A stretch of 64,000 nucleotides of DNA from Vespa crabro (Eukaryota > Arthropoda > Insecta > Hymenoptera > Vespidae), in contig NC_060955.1 in the NCBI RefSeq assembly GCF_910589235.1, forward strand, positions 1,230,001 through 1,294,000, given 5' to 3'. The stretch's first letter is position 1. Each line of letters starts with the position of its first letter. The notes under the pieces are model-generated. The model searched no databases, was not told the origin of the DNA, and saw only the letters and a list, made by a program, of their open reading frames with translations. The position numbers and the translations under genes are program-made. This document shows positions 27,112 to 42,040 of the stretch, in pieces.

Positions 27112-28286
27112 ATGTATAAATTTCTTTTTATTTCTAGAAATTATATATTTTTTCAATTTGTAACCTACTATAATATTATATTGGTAATAGTTGGTAATAC
27201 GGAATACATCTATTATCGATCTATACTCGTAAGTATATACGGTGGTTATGCGAACTCGAGGATAACGGATTTGGCAAGGGTTCATATCGTCGTAGCATCG
27301 CTGCACCGAATGCTGCGACCCGAATATCCGCAGCAGCAACCTGGCATTAGATTTTTATTGCACCTAGCCTTGCACCGAATTGAGTTCTACTAGTTTATTG
27401 TTCTTCTAACCACCGAACGTTATCGATGAATACAACAAACATATATACACGCGCACACACGCGTACACACATAAATGCAGACATTTTGTTATTCGATAAA
27501 AATCCAATATTTTTCTTCATCTTTTTTTTCTTTTTCTTTTTTTTTTTTTTTTTTTTTTTTTTCTTTTTTAACACCTTTCCCGAATACACACGAAAATATT
27601 GTCAGCGACATCGATGGAGTCGATCAATCGAACACACATTGTCCTTCATATCCTCGAATACTTTTACTAGTCTATACGAAGCGCTTGTCGTAGCTTGTAC
27701 TCCTTTTGAAAAGAAAAGAAAAAAAAAAAAAAAAAACAAAAAAAAAAAAAAGAAAGAAAAGAAAGAAATAAAATAAAAAATAAAAAGAAAAAACTCTGTT
27801 AGACTTATCGCGGTATAAAAATGCTATTCGAGGCTACTATAACTGTTGTTGAAACGATTGTACTACCACTTCTTACGTATCTCTTTATACATACGTACGT
27901 ACGTAAGTACGTATGTATGCATGGATGCATGTATGCATGCATGCATATGTATTACGTACATATATGTATATATACATGTGTAATATTATCATGGCTATTC
28001 ACGCTCGAGAGATCCATTTAAGAACTTAACTCGACGTACCATCGCTTTTGGTATATAAGAACGAGATACGAATTATTAGCCAGAGTTTCTCCATTTTCTC
28101 ATGTCATTTTCTTTTTCATTATTTTCTTTTTCTTTTCTATAATCCATTTCATAGATCAAGGATAAAAGAAGACTTTCATTGTTACATTTTTTTTTTCTCC
28201 GTTCTCATATTTTTGTTTTGTTTTTAGGATTCATCGTTGTCACAATTAAAAAAAAAAAAGTATTTATATATTTTAATTTAAGAAAG

Positions 28287-28325
<39 letters not shown>

Positions 28326-29222
28326 AAAATAAATAAATAAATAAAAAAATACATACAGTTTACGTACGATTACAAAAATATACGTATTTATCGAAAATAT
28401 AAAAATTTTTATGATTGTGCGATAACGTTAATTAGTGTGCACGATTTAAATATATTTGCGAACATTGTCGAAGTTTAAGGATCGTCTCACGAGCTAAGAA
28501 AGCGTATATACGTATTCCTATAACTTTGAAATTTTAATCCCACGTGTACCCTTTAAGAAGCTTAGAACAATTTAAAGGTAAGCCTTGTCGGCTTTAAATT
28601 ATCCGAACTTACCGAGCATTTTCACACAGGGTTTCTCTCGTGTCTTTATTAGTAACAGTGAAATATGTTGAATAATGCGATAACGTTTGTAAACGAGAGG
28701 AAATAAAAAAGACGTGCGTATCGAATCGCGTTATATTTACACTTCCAAAACGAAATTATAATCAATCACATTTACGTTCTTCGATTGAAACGTGAAATCT
28801 TTTGTTTCATTTAAAATTTAATCATCGTTTAGTTAGTTAGTGCGCGCGCGCGCTCTTCGAACGAACAAACGATTTCTTAATGAGCATAAATGATTAAACG
28901 AATCGTATTGGGATGAAAGGAAAAAAAAAAAAAAAAAAGAACAAAAAGATAGAAAAGATCGTAATATTCGCGAACTCGTTACTTTTGCGATTTATTCGAA
29001 ACCATATTACATTTACAATGACGTAAGAAAACAGAAAAGAGGAAAAGAAAAAAAAAAAGGGAGGGGGCGGAGGAAAAGAAGAATAAAGAAAAGGAAAAAA
29101 AGGACAAAAAGAAAGGCAAGCAAATATTTTAGATTCGCAAATATCGTCGCGATCGAGAGCGTCTTGCAAAATTCTAGCAAATATGAGTGGTTCTATTTTT
29201 CTTTTCTTTTTTTTTCGGAGAC

Positions 29223-29268
<46 letters not shown>

Positions 29269-29780
29269 GAAAGATGACAAAGAAAAGCGACGTGCCCGAA
29301 AACGTCCTTTTGTCGTCGTAAAACGTTCTAGAGAGGCTTTATATCGGCCGGAAGGCGGCAGGCGGCATTGGTGGTGGAGGATGAAGTTGAAGGAAGAGAA
29401 GGAGGAGGAGGAGGAGGAGGAAGAGGAGGATGAAGAGGAGAACGTGTATGCCTTACGAGTGAGAACTATGAGAATCCGAAGCGAAACGCGTCCCTGCAAA
29501 GCTTTATCGCGGCTACCACGGCGAAATTTTCGTAGCAGCTCGCAAATGAATTTCCTCTGTTTTCTCTGAGAGCAAAATGGAAGGGAACAGCCGGTCGCCG
29601 CACTCGTGAAATACACACTGAACCATTACCAGTGTTAACAGAGTGCACTGAAAATCTACAAGATAGAAAGAGATAGAAAGAAAAGAGAAAGAGGAAGAGA
29701 CAGAGAGAGAGAGAGAGAGAAAGAAAGAGAGAAGACAAAGTGAAGCGAGAGACAAAGAAGAGGTGAAAGGACAAGAATAG

Positions 29781-29826
<46 letters not shown>

Positions 29827-29931
29827 ATCTGGATTCACTGCACGTCTCCCCGTTTCGTTATGCTAATGGCGTTGTGTTCCCTTTTCTTGCCGCTCATTTC
29901 ATTTCCCGTGATTCTTCCCTTTCCCTCTAGC

Positions 29932-29983
<52 letters not shown>

Positions 29984-30242
29984 CTCTTTTTCTGTATTCT
30001 CTCTTCTCTTTGCTAACTCTCACGTTCCGATTCTCTTACTACCCTCAAGTTGAAAGGATCTCGCGTGGAATCTGCGATACTGGATTTACTGACTATCTCA
30101 ACGACGAACTGCCAACAGAACCCGAAATCGAAATGGTTCGTTGCACTGTTCCCTTATTGCTCTGATAATAATATCGATACTTTTGGGAATCCTAAGATAG
30201 ATAAGAGGGAATCGATACGACGAATATTTACATTGAAAGAAC

Positions 30243-30287
<45 letters not shown>

Positions 30288-30553
30288 TCTCTTTCTTCTT
30301 TTCGGAATTTTATCCATATTTTTTATGAAAGCTAAGGTATATTCAGTTTTATATATATATATATATATATACACGCACGAGTGTAGAACTTTTTACGAAA
30401 GATTCTTATGTGTGGATAAACGAGTGAAATACTATTAGAGAAAATTTGTTAGGCGAATCACGGAGGAAACGGTTCGTTCGTTCATTCGTTCATTCATTCG
30501 TTCGTTCATTCGTTCGTTCATTCGTTCGTATCCACGTACAAATATATATATAC

Positions 30554-30609
<56 letters not shown>

Positions 30610-30726
30610 GTACATATATGTAGAAGAAAAGAAAAAAATTGTGAACGAAGTCGAGTCTCGTTATAAGAAAATGAGAGCAAACGAGATGGTTTCTCTTATG
30701 AACGAAAAGTTCCGAGATTTTTTTTC

Positions 30727-30765
<39 letters not shown>

Positions 30766-31664
30766 CTCTGTCTCTCTTTCTTTCTTTCGTTCTTTCCTTC
30801 TTGTTTTTTGTTCCTTCCTTTTTCCGTTTTCTCTTTTTTCTTTGCTCGAAGAAGAAAAAAAAAAAAAGGATAAAATCATTCGTCCTCACACTTTACTACT
30901 ACTTTTATTAAAAAATAATTTTTTAGAAACAAACGAATAGAAGGGAAAAAGGGGGAATAGAAGAAAGAGATGAAGGAAGGAAAGAGAGAAAAGAAGAAAA
31001 AAAAAAAGATAGAAGTAAAACAAGCGCGTGGGAGGGGGAGAAAGAGAAAAGGAAAAAAAAAATGAACAAAATGTTTGCGAGAAATGTCCGTATAAAAGCA
31101 CTTTCCCGTCTTCGTCCTCTTCCTTCTCCTCCTCCTCCTCCTCCTCCTCCTCCTCCTCCTTCATTGCTTAACATTCTGGTACTACATATTCTGGGTACAA
31201 GAGGAAAAGAAAAAGGAAAGACAAAAAAGAAAAAAAGAAAAAAAGAAAAAAAAAGAAAGAAAAAAAGAAGAAAAAAGGAACGGACCAAATGAATTTTCTG
31301 TCTCCAAGTACTTGCGCGTTAACGAACTTTTTTTTTCCTTCCTCTCCCTCCCAACCTACCACCTATCCTCCCTTACTATGCTACAAATCGGAGGGTGGAG
31401 AAAAGAAGAAAAAACGAGAAAAAGAAAAACAGAAAAAAAAAGAATGAAAAAACGAGAAACGGAAAAAAAAAGAAAAAGAGAGAGGGGGGGGGTGGGTAAA
31501 AAAAAAACTAAATTGCATGAAACGAATAGCCGGGAATTGGTTTGCGAGAGGCGTGTCGCAACTTCACGATTATTCTTCGTTTATAACGAGCTGACAATTT
31601 ACAATCCCTTTGTCCGCGAATACGTGAGTGGAGAACATGGGCAAAGCTGTGACATATGTAGAAA

Positions 31665-31710
<46 letters not shown>

Positions 31711-32010
31711 AGAGAGAGGGTGTAAGCAAGAGTGAGAAGCAAGGACAAAGATAGTGAAGAGAGGATTGAAGAAGAACGAGGACATCCGCTATGCCATGGA
31801 CGTAAATTCCTTCCGGTTGGATTTTAACATTAAATTTATCGTCTCATGGTTAAATTATTGTCCTTCGTAAAGAGTTCTCTTCTCCGAATTATGCATATAT
31901 GTGTGTATGCATGTACATCTAGGTATTTTATGTAAATATCTGCTTGATACCAGGTAGTACGATTAATACACTTGTCAGAAATTTCATTCAGTTTCCATGA
32001 AATATGAAAT

Positions 32011-32048
<38 letters not shown>

Positions 32049-32229
32049 CGTTCATCATAAATTTGTTCATCTTTATATATTCCATTTTTATTCTTGTTAA
32101 ACGATTGTTTCTTTTTTTTTTTCTTTCCTTTTTTTTTTTTGGAATAAAAATTTAATATTATTCGATATTTCTCTTTTTTTACTTTTTTCTTTGCATTTCT
32201 CCTATTAATTTACTACAAATATATGTAGA

Positions 32230-32282
<53 letters not shown>

Positions 32283-33393
32283 CATATATGGTCTTGAAAT
32301 CGATAAACCGATACACGTGTCTTCGAGCTTCTGTAAATCAAGAAAGCGTTAAGAAGTTTTGAGATTTTTCTTTTTTACTCGATTGCCCTTCTAGTTGAGT
32401 TTACTTTGTTGAGATACGTCAAGGGGTAAGAAGAAAATGTTGCCTGCTAGTCTAGATAATAAATCAAATCGATCCGATAGGAGACTAAGAATGGAGGAGG
32501 AGGAGGGGGAGGAGGAAAAGAAGAAGAAGAAGAAGAAAAAGGAGAAGGAGAAGTAGGAGAAAGAGAGAAAGATGTTAGGAGGAGTCCGTTGAACTGTTCG
32601 AATAGTGTATGTAATGGAGTTTATTACATGACTCCTGCTACTCTTTTTGACTGATCGTTCGTTGATTAGATCGGATCTGGATAATGCGCACTAAGAAAAT
32701 GTATACACTAAGAAAATTCCTAATCGGTATTAGCGCTCCTGAAGAAAAACATAACAGAAAAACAAAAAGAAAAAAGAACAAAAAGAAAAGAAACAAGAAA
32801 AGAGAGAAAGAAAAAGAAGAAAGAAATTTTATCCGATTAAATAATATTCCAAACTTAATCTATCTTTCTCTTTCTATCAACTTAATTCTCGAATTAAACT
32901 CTGTCTGGGATAATCTAAAAAAATAAAATATAAATAAAAATAAAACAAAAGGAAAAAAAAAATAAATAAATAAAAAAGAAGAAGAAGAGAAAGAAAGAAA
33001 AGAAGATATAGGTCTATCTCGGGCGATAAATCAATAAATAAAGACTTTAGAGACGTTCTATCAAATGCAAATTTGAGATAAAACGTTGAGATGGATAGAC
33101 ACAGACCTCATCCCACTTTCATCCAACCTAACCCCTTTCCCTTCCCTCCCTCCCTCTTCTCTGGATGTTCCACTTCGGGTTTCTCTCCTTTTCACCGGCA
33201 GATCGAATTGTTCCATATTCGGTATTATGAGAACGCGGATCGAGACAATGCGATATTGCTGGTGCTCTTTCGAAAACGAATGGAAACGTATTTGAAGCAT
33301 AGTAGTAACTAACCCCATCCTCCCTTATCCCCGTCGTATCCCCACTCTCAGGGTTCTCTCGCTCTTCTACCATCAGCTTACCCCTATATGTGC

Positions 33394-33442
<49 letters not shown>

Positions 33443-34290
33443 GTTGGCAGAGATATCAATGAGAAGGTCGCTGTTGGCGTACCACGCTGGTGGCTTTCGA
33501 TCCGATTTTAGTAGAGGGTCGAAGTTTGCTAGGTAGGGTGACGATGGCAGTGACGTGATGACGTTGATAGTAGTGGTAATAAGAGTAGCAGTAGTAATAG
33601 TAGTGGTAGTGATAGTAGTATTAATAGTAAAGGTAATAGTAGTAGTAGTGACGCTGGTTGTGCGGGTACGAATGCGGATGCTGCCTAGTTCTCTCTTCTC
33701 ATCCCGAAAGTCACTGTCCCGGATTCGAATGTGGGTCGGGTCGGAACGACGACGGATTTCGATGTTAGCCTTGGTTATGCTCGACTATCCGTAGAGCGTC
33801 TGTGTAGTATTTCCATGAGCTTGCATCGTCGAGCACGTTCCTGCATGCATCCATGCATGCATGCATGCATGCATGTGCATACATGCCCGAACTCTCTTCG
33901 CGTCGTATCCTCTCACTCACATCCCTCTCCCACATCTTCTCCAACTATCCCCTCCGTATCTCTCATTCCTATATCTCTATATCTATACGTTATAATTACA
34001 GCAAGAGGGTGACTGACTGACTGACTGACTGACTGACTGACTGACTGACTGGTTGGTTGGTTGGTTGTTTGGTTGGTTGGTTCGTTGGCTAGCTGGTTAT
34101 ATAGAATGGTATGCTTATGAGAACGAATGAATGTTATGCACCGATGATGAATATTATTTGTTTGTTTGTTTATTTGTTTGTTTGTTTGTTTGTATTTTAG
34201 TTTCTGCCAAACTCGTATGTTCTTTCAATTTTCATAATGGATCGATATATGTCTATATCTGTTATTTGTCAATCTATTTATTTATCTATT

Positions 34291-34341
<51 letters not shown>

Positions 34342-35412
34342 TGTGTGTCAAAGATATAAAAGCGACTAATTTCTGTTTTCTCTTATCTCAACTATTGTTC
34401 TACTTTTATTAAAATATGACACGCATTTTCTGACAAACTAGAACGTTCCACTTCACTCGGGAAAATCCGTTTTGATGCTAATTCCTATCTACAGAGAAGG
34501 AGAGAGAGAGAGAGAGAGAGAGTGTGAGAGAGAAAAAAAAGAGAGAGAGAAAGAGAGACTAGTAACAAGAACAATCGACGATGCTAAAATGGTCGTCGTT
34601 AAGGGGAAAGAAACGAAGCGTAATGTTTCTCTCTTTCTCTCTCTTTCTCCTCTCTTTCTCTTTCTCTTTTTCATTTCTCGAAGAGAATCGAGGCCACGGT
34701 AGCGTATCGTCGTAGAAGCGCCGAACAGAACTTGGAAAGTTGCGAGTTAAATGACAGAGTTAACTTCGTTTCGTTGTTTGCGCGAACCACGAATTTCCTG
34801 CTCTCGTTGTTGCTGCTGCTGCTGTCGCTGATGCAGCTGCTAGTATGCCTACTATTGGTGATGACGACGATAGCGTTGGTAGTAGTATTAGTTGTTGTAG
34901 TAGTAGTAGTGGTGATATCCGCCTTCTCTCGATCGTTAGAACCATCGCTGGTGTGTCCCGATGCATATGTTTCACCGAACCGAGAATTGTTTCGTCAGTC
35001 TATTACTCTTCCCCTGATAATTCAATTGTTCCGCGAATTCCCCCAGTTTGTTATAAATATAACAGTAACAATAACGTTAACGATAACGTATAACAAAAAT
35101 AACGATAACAGCAACAATAACAACAACAACAACAACAACAACAACAATAACGACGACAACGACGATGACGAGGACGACGATAATAACGACAACGACTGTA
35201 ACAGTAACGGTAACAATAATAGTAACTATAAAAACAACAATAACAACGACGACGACGAGAACGATAAAAATAATTCTAGGAAGACGTGATTCGATTACAT
35301 CTCACTCGTTTCCAGATTTATGTATTCGCGCGTAAACATCGAAGAAAACTTTTATATATTCCTGGCTTCTCCATCGCCGATTCACTGAATCTTGAGAATA
35401 TTTCGATATTTT

Positions 35413-35451
<39 letters not shown>

Positions 35452-36312
35452 TTTTTCTGCTTTCTTTTTTTATTCTCACGCTCCTACTACGGAAATAAAG
35501 AGAGAGAAAAAAAAATAAAGGCAAAAAGACATAGATATATTTACCTGAGGATTGCAGACTTTGTATTTTGTACTCCAAGGTCTTCCCTTGCATGGTTTTC
35601 GTCTGCATCGCCGTTGTTGCTTCGATATTCCACCGCCGCAACTCCTGAAAATTTTTGTTGCGAATCAGTAAACATTATAATAGCGATACGATTGAAATTA
35701 AAATTACATACATAGATACGTACGTATCGATACGATAATAAACTAAAATAAAATAAAAAAAAAAAGAAAAAAAAAAGAAAAAGAAAAAAGAAAATAAGAA
35801 ATGAAAAAAAAGGAGAAAAGGAAGAAAAGAAAGAACTTCTTGAACGTCGTTAATCACAAAGTTAGATGGGAGAATGGCGTAGGCCATCGTAGATCATACG
35901 CAATAAATTCTTTCACGTTACAGATTGAACAGAGGACTTTGTGTTGTTAAACTCTGTGAGGATTATAAATTATTAAAGCTCTTTGGCGAAGTCTACGCCA
36001 ATTTCGAGTTAACTGAAAAACAAACACGAGATTTGTGCGGGACGTAGGCGGTCGATCGGTAGGTCAAAAGAGGGTGAGTATTGAGGAAGAGGGCCGTCGG
36101 GTGGTGTTTAAAGGGGGGAATAGGGAGGATATAGGGTAGACTCGGTGTAACTTGGCAGTTTCTCTCTCGGGCAAAATGAGTTCCGAAACGTTTAACATTC
36201 CTGTGGCGTATATCGTCGAAGCTTGGCTCGTTCATGAAACGTTCCTTGCTTCGGAAAAACGTGAGATTAGGTCACGCGGATAAAGAATTTTTGTGTGTAT
36301 TTGTGTGTACTT

Positions 36313-36367
<55 letters not shown>

Positions 36368-36803
36368 TGCATCGTTGGTTAATAAAGTGCGACCTTTCGT
36401 TGTTACGATCGATGAATGAAAGTTCATCTTTATCACGTGACATCGATCGAACGATTTCTGATAGCTATCCAGGTGACCTTTCGTTGCACTTTTATGCTTC
36501 TACGATCGTTAAGGAAAAAGAAAACTCAATAATCCGATACATACACACACACACACATACATACATACATATACGCACGTACACATATGTAATTGTATGA
36601 TATTACAGTGATTCGTGAAAATAATTGGAAATATAAAAACTTTTTCCTTTTTTCTGTTTTTCTTTCTTTAATGTCTTTCAGATAAATGAGAATCACTGAA
36701 TAAAATGCAACATTGAATAAATTCGACTACTCCGTTCGTTATCGTTTTATGTCGAAATATTTGTATTATTAGATTTTATCGAAGTATTTGTTCAAGCTTT
36801 TAT

Positions 36804-36841
<38 letters not shown>

Positions 36842-37245
36842 TCTTCTTCTCTCAAGTCCAAACGTCGACCCTAAGTTAAAATAAACTGTGGAAATTTATT
36901 TTGAAGTGGATATTTTACAAGACTATATATATATGTATATTGCTTTACCCTATATCGAGATTGCGCATGTCTACACACTGTTACTGTCTGCTTTACTGTA
37001 TATAATTCTGTGAAACGTGAACACACGAACAGGATGTTCGAATTTTAACTTTGAACAACGGAAGATTATTTTCAGGTCGGTCGATCGGACGAACGATCGA
37101 ACGATCGATCCGAATCGATTCAATTCGATCTCGATAACAATCTTTTTTATATAGAGCGACTTTTTGAATAAAAAAAGATATAATAAAAAAAGGAAAAAAT
37201 AGAAAATAAATAGAGTAGAATTTTCAACTGGTGGTACCCACTCAC

Positions 37246-37278
<33 letters not shown>

Positions 37279-37536
37279 CGCGTGCACACACGAACAGTGA
37301 GTATTTTCGTTTAGCTCGTGTTATCAACGACATTTCGACAGATCTGCTACATTGATTGTTATTTCTGTATGAACGCGAAAATGCATAGGCGAACGTAGCA
37401 CACTAAAATTTCGACTCGATCAATTTTGACTTTTAATTTTCCACGTGTTTTTTTTTTTTATAAAAAACGATACACAATTGGAACACACGAAATATACACA
37501 CAAAGTGTATACGTCAAGAGAGACAAGGAAATAGAG

Positions 37537-37578
<42 letters not shown>

Positions 37579-38221
37579 TTCGTCATTCGCCATATGTCGC
37601 GCGAGTACTATTTTGGAATTAATTATTGGAAAATGACGAAGCGCAGATGTAGTAGTTTCGAAATGTTCGGGTCACGAAAGTTCCGATATGTCAGATGATA
37701 ATCTTTACACCTTGGTAAAGTACCGGATGTAATCAGAAGAAGCGGTAAGCATGCGAGAATTTTTCCTTATCAATTTTTGAATCATATACATACGTACGTA
37801 CATACGTATCTATGTATTTACGTATTTATATACACATATACATATATACATAAGTAGCTAAGTTTCGTCAGGAAATTTATTTTTACATAAATCTTATAAA
37901 TTTTTCCTCTAATTATTTTTTCCCTCCTTTTTTTTATACTCTTCACTTTATCAAACTCGCATACTCGATTAAAACTTCTATAGTTCGAGATTATATAAAA
38001 ATAGAAAATTATTATCGATCGTTTTCGACTTACTTGGAACACTGCGTCCATTTCGACCATGGCGACCATTCTCCCCATGTAATTGTCTGTAACAGAGAAA
38101 GTAAGAAAATCTATGACACTTATTCTCGTACCTCGATAAGACTCTTTTAATATATTATAAATTTTCTGGCAAATAAAATGCGATATCTCGATGATTTGCG
38201 ATTTCATATCGATTTGATTCT

Positions 38222-38282
<61 letters not shown>

Positions 38283-38334
38283 TTTTAAATCTCTTAAAAA
38301 ATCTAAAATTTATAGATACACACACACATATGTA

Positions 38335-38373
<39 letters not shown>

Positions 38374-38661
38374 ATTTATGTGGGTACGTTAAATTACTGT
38401 TAAATCGGTTATCTATTAATCCTTTTTATTCGCTTTCTATTTCCGCATGTGAAAGAAAAGAACGGAGATAGAGCGATCGCGAATGAAAGAAAAAGAAAGA
38501 GAGTGCGTTACGGGCAGCTAACAGCCACCGGCACTTTCCATGAACTCCAACCCGTAAAATTTATTTCCGTGGTGCTTCTTCCTGCTCTTCGGTCCTATTC
38601 CTTCGTTGCTTTCCATCCACTCATCCCTCCCTCTACCATTTCTCTATCTATTTCTCTCTTA

Positions 38662-38699
<38 letters not shown>

Positions 38700-38820
38700 T
38701 TTTTTTGTCCGCGCGTGCTTTTCAGCGCGAGAATGCGGGATTACAACCGAGAAGATAGATGAGAGAGGGAGAGAGAGAGAAAGAGGAAGATAGAGAAAGG
38801 GAGAGTGAGACTGATAGAGA

Positions 38821-38864
<44 letters not shown>

Positions 38865-39994
38865 GAAAGAAAGAAGAGAGTCAGAAAGCTTTTAACGTGA
38901 TTCCGCAGCTCACCGCATTCTGATGCTGCTCGATGAATAATTCCCGAGACGAACGCGGCCAACGATAGTCATAGAAAATGATTGGTGCATCGATTTTAAG
39001 AATAACGACCGGTTTTCTATGCTACCCTTACTCACGTGCTACCTTCTTCTACTGATAAACGAACGTGGTATGTATGTATGTATGTATGTATGTGTGTGTG
39101 TGTATTACTATATATAGTAGTGGTAAATGGATACCAGGCAAGTATAGCAGTAATTGCCTGGTTTCACTCGAACTTCTTAAATGTATATTCTAGTGTACGA
39201 TCGAATACAACCTTTTAACTTCGAAGAAGTTATTACTTCGATCGATCGAGTAAACAAAAAAAGAGGGGAAAAAAAAAAATAAAAAAGAAGAAGAAGAAGA
39301 AGAAACAAGAAAATAGAAAACATAAAACCAACAAATAATAAGCCTAAAATGGGAAATTATTAAATATTTCTTTTCTTTCCTTTTTTCATTTCTTTTTCTT
39401 TCATTCTTTCTTTTTTTTTTATTTTATTTCTTTTTTTTATTTTATTTTTTATTCTTTCTTTTTTTGACAGAGACTATTTACCTATTTGTTTCGCGTGCGT
39501 TCACGTTCGAACCAACGTCAAAGAACGAAAGTATCGAAATCAAAATTTTCTCGGAAATTGCTACTTTCTTTTTGTAGTTTGGACGATCAAAAAAAAAGAA
39601 AAAAAAAAAAGAAAAAAGAAAAAAAGAAAAAAGGAATAAAAAAAGAAAAGGGAAAAAAAGGAAAACAAAGAAACAAAAAAATGAAAATAAAAAAAAAACG
39701 GGGTACGAAAAGCTGGCTGGCTTTCGAAATAGACTCGGTCGTTCTCCCCTTCTCTCTCTCTCTCTCTCTCTCTACCTATCTATCTATATCTCTTTTTCTC
39801 TCTATATGGCACGGTTACGCGTTCGTATACACGCATATCTCTTCATCGATAGCAAATTGACAGAGGTGGACCAACGAAAAGCTTCCAAAAGAGACCCCGC
39901 AATGCGGTGTTTCGATGTTTCTGCACTCCCAATGTTCTCTCTCTCTCTCTCTCTCTCCCTTTCTCTCCCTTTTTCTCCCTTTCTTTATAGATGA

Positions 39995-40033
<39 letters not shown>

Positions 40034-40311
40034 GCCACGATATTACGAAAGAGCATTGTCGGACATGCGGCATCTTTCCATTTCTTTCATATTTACTCTT
40101 CACAACTCTTTAATTTTTTTTATTTGCTATTCCTTTTTTCTTTTTCTTTCCCCTTTTCATTCCATTCTTCTCTTTATCTGTTCTTCTTCTTTTTTTTTTT
40201 TTAGTAATTTTTCAAACAACTTTGTCAACCAATAATTTTTTAGGAAGGTCCATATGTCTATTTCTTGTCGAATCATCATCCTCTTCTATTCAAAACGATG
40301 ACGACAACGAC

Positions 40312-40350
<39 letters not shown>

Positions 40351-40479
40351 CACGTACGAACGTTCGATAAAATTCTTGGGTTTAGACATTAGATTTCGGT
40401 AATCTCTTTCTCTTCCCGATGATAACATTCTGGCTATTTCAACGAGATAAGAAAAAAAGAGAGATAGAAAGAGAGAGTA

Positions 40480-40521
<42 letters not shown>

Positions 40522-40781
40522 TTCTATTCGAAAAGTTGAACGATAACATTTCTAAACTTCTAACTTGGAAAAAGTCAATGACAAGTTTTAACTTTTGTTA
40601 AAAGAGAAAGAAAAAGAGAATTACCTCGGTTGAAAGTTGTATCATGAAATAAAAGAGTGACTATTGAATCTGGTAACTTTTTTTCTCTTGATCATTTCAA
40701 ATCGATCATTAAAGATCAAAAATAAATTGTGCTTAAAAAATTGATGCTTATTTGCAGACTGTGTTCGTGTTTAAGCGAGAC

Positions 40782-40845
<64 letters not shown>

Positions 40846-41256
40846 TGGCGTCTTTCGAAAATTGGCAAAGAAATGTTGGCTCGCGAAAAGTGAAGAAAAG
40901 GGGGATACGAGGAGTGGGGGATGATAGTACGAGAGTAGTAAAAGAAGTAAGAGTTATCCGACACTATCGGCGATCTCTCATTCCGCAATGCGGCTTTTCG
41001 TCGCGTCCTATATAGGCACGAGTAGTAGTGGGCCTTTGCTTGGTTCGTGTTATATATATCTCTCTCTCTCTCTCTTTCTCTTTTCCTCCCTCTTTCTCTT
41101 TCAAGTCGATTAGCAAGTGAAGAAATCTCGCGAGAAGTATTGTCTTCTTTATCTATTGCATTTCAAATGTTTCTTACAAAAATGAATTAGACAATTTAAT
41201 AATGTTATTACATATTCAAATATACAAAATAATAATAAAATGTCCACGTACACTTG

Positions 41257-41295
<39 letters not shown>

Positions 41296-41559
41296 TAGAT
41301 CAAATACGAATACGACCACTCAGACAGGCATAAGCGAATACTCGCATATACGCACATACATACAAACACATAAACACACATACACACATATATTCTATGA
41401 GAAATCTTCTGTACGTACGTAAAAGGGAGTAGTGTATGTGTGTGAGTAACGGGCCAGCTATTCCCAATTCCCACCCAATCTAAAATCAATCTTAGTTCGT
41501 TCTCTTAGACGGCACGAAAGTAGGATTGCAAGTTGCAGGGATGGTGTGAGGGAGTGAGG

Positions 41560-41613
<54 letters not shown>

Positions 41614-41710
41614 ATGTAGGGGGTGCTTCGGTGGCCCGATCACTTTTAAGCGGCCTTGCGAGTCTGCATTATTCAAACTCCAGCGAAGCGCCTTCGACGA
41701 CGGTTCTCAT

Positions 41711-41744
<34 letters not shown>

Positions 41745-41810
41745 GCTTTCTCCCTGTAAGGGAGAGATTCTTCGAACCCTCCTTTCATGCTTCTTCTCAC
41801 TAATTCTCAA

Positions 41811-41854
<44 letters not shown>

Positions 41855-41972
41855 GCTGTCTCTCTCAATCCCTTTCTCTCTTTCTCTCTCGAACGTCTTC
41901 GAAGAAGTCGAGGTCTTTCGTCGAGTTGCACGAAATCGAGCGAATCGAACTTGCCGATGCGTGTCACTCACC

Positions 41973-42040
<68 letters not shown>

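Larger units (their letters stand above)
16077..35544 (-). other. Intron 4 (19.5 kb)
   Basis: This is the largest intron of the locus. It is dominated by microsatellites (listed separately), with unique AT-rich DNA at about 17150-17500, 17820-18330, 19400-19640, 20300-20570, 21120-21550, 22880-23150, 25340-25600, 25840-26160, 28370-28840 and 31780-32010. Exon 4 joins exon 5 in phase 0 and the protein aligns without a gap to the family pattern, so no coding exon is needed here. No nested gene could be supported on either strand. Confidence 0.8.
35645..38033 (-). other. Intron 3
   Basis: This 2.4 kb intron interrupts the C-S-K-S-C motif of TSP1 repeat 1. It contains A-rich runs near 35750-35830, a GA tract at 36312-36362, a (CA)n/(CATA)n cluster near 36541-36590, a CT tract near 36810-36842, and a GA tract at 37545-37576. 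The stretch 35880-36290 is repeat-poor but not recognisably coding. Confidence 0.85.

Noticed and set aside
28894..29616. 240-codon minus-strand open frame
   Set aside because: It reads through A-rich, GA and GGA tracts, giving Phe, Ser-Leu and Ser runs; the intervening sequence shows no recognisable protein.
34732..35289. 185-codon plus-strand open frame ending in an Asn/Asp-rich region
   Set aside because: Most of it translates GCT, GTA and AAC/GAC trinucleotide tracts. The unique central part shows no family motif, and it lies antisense in intron 4.
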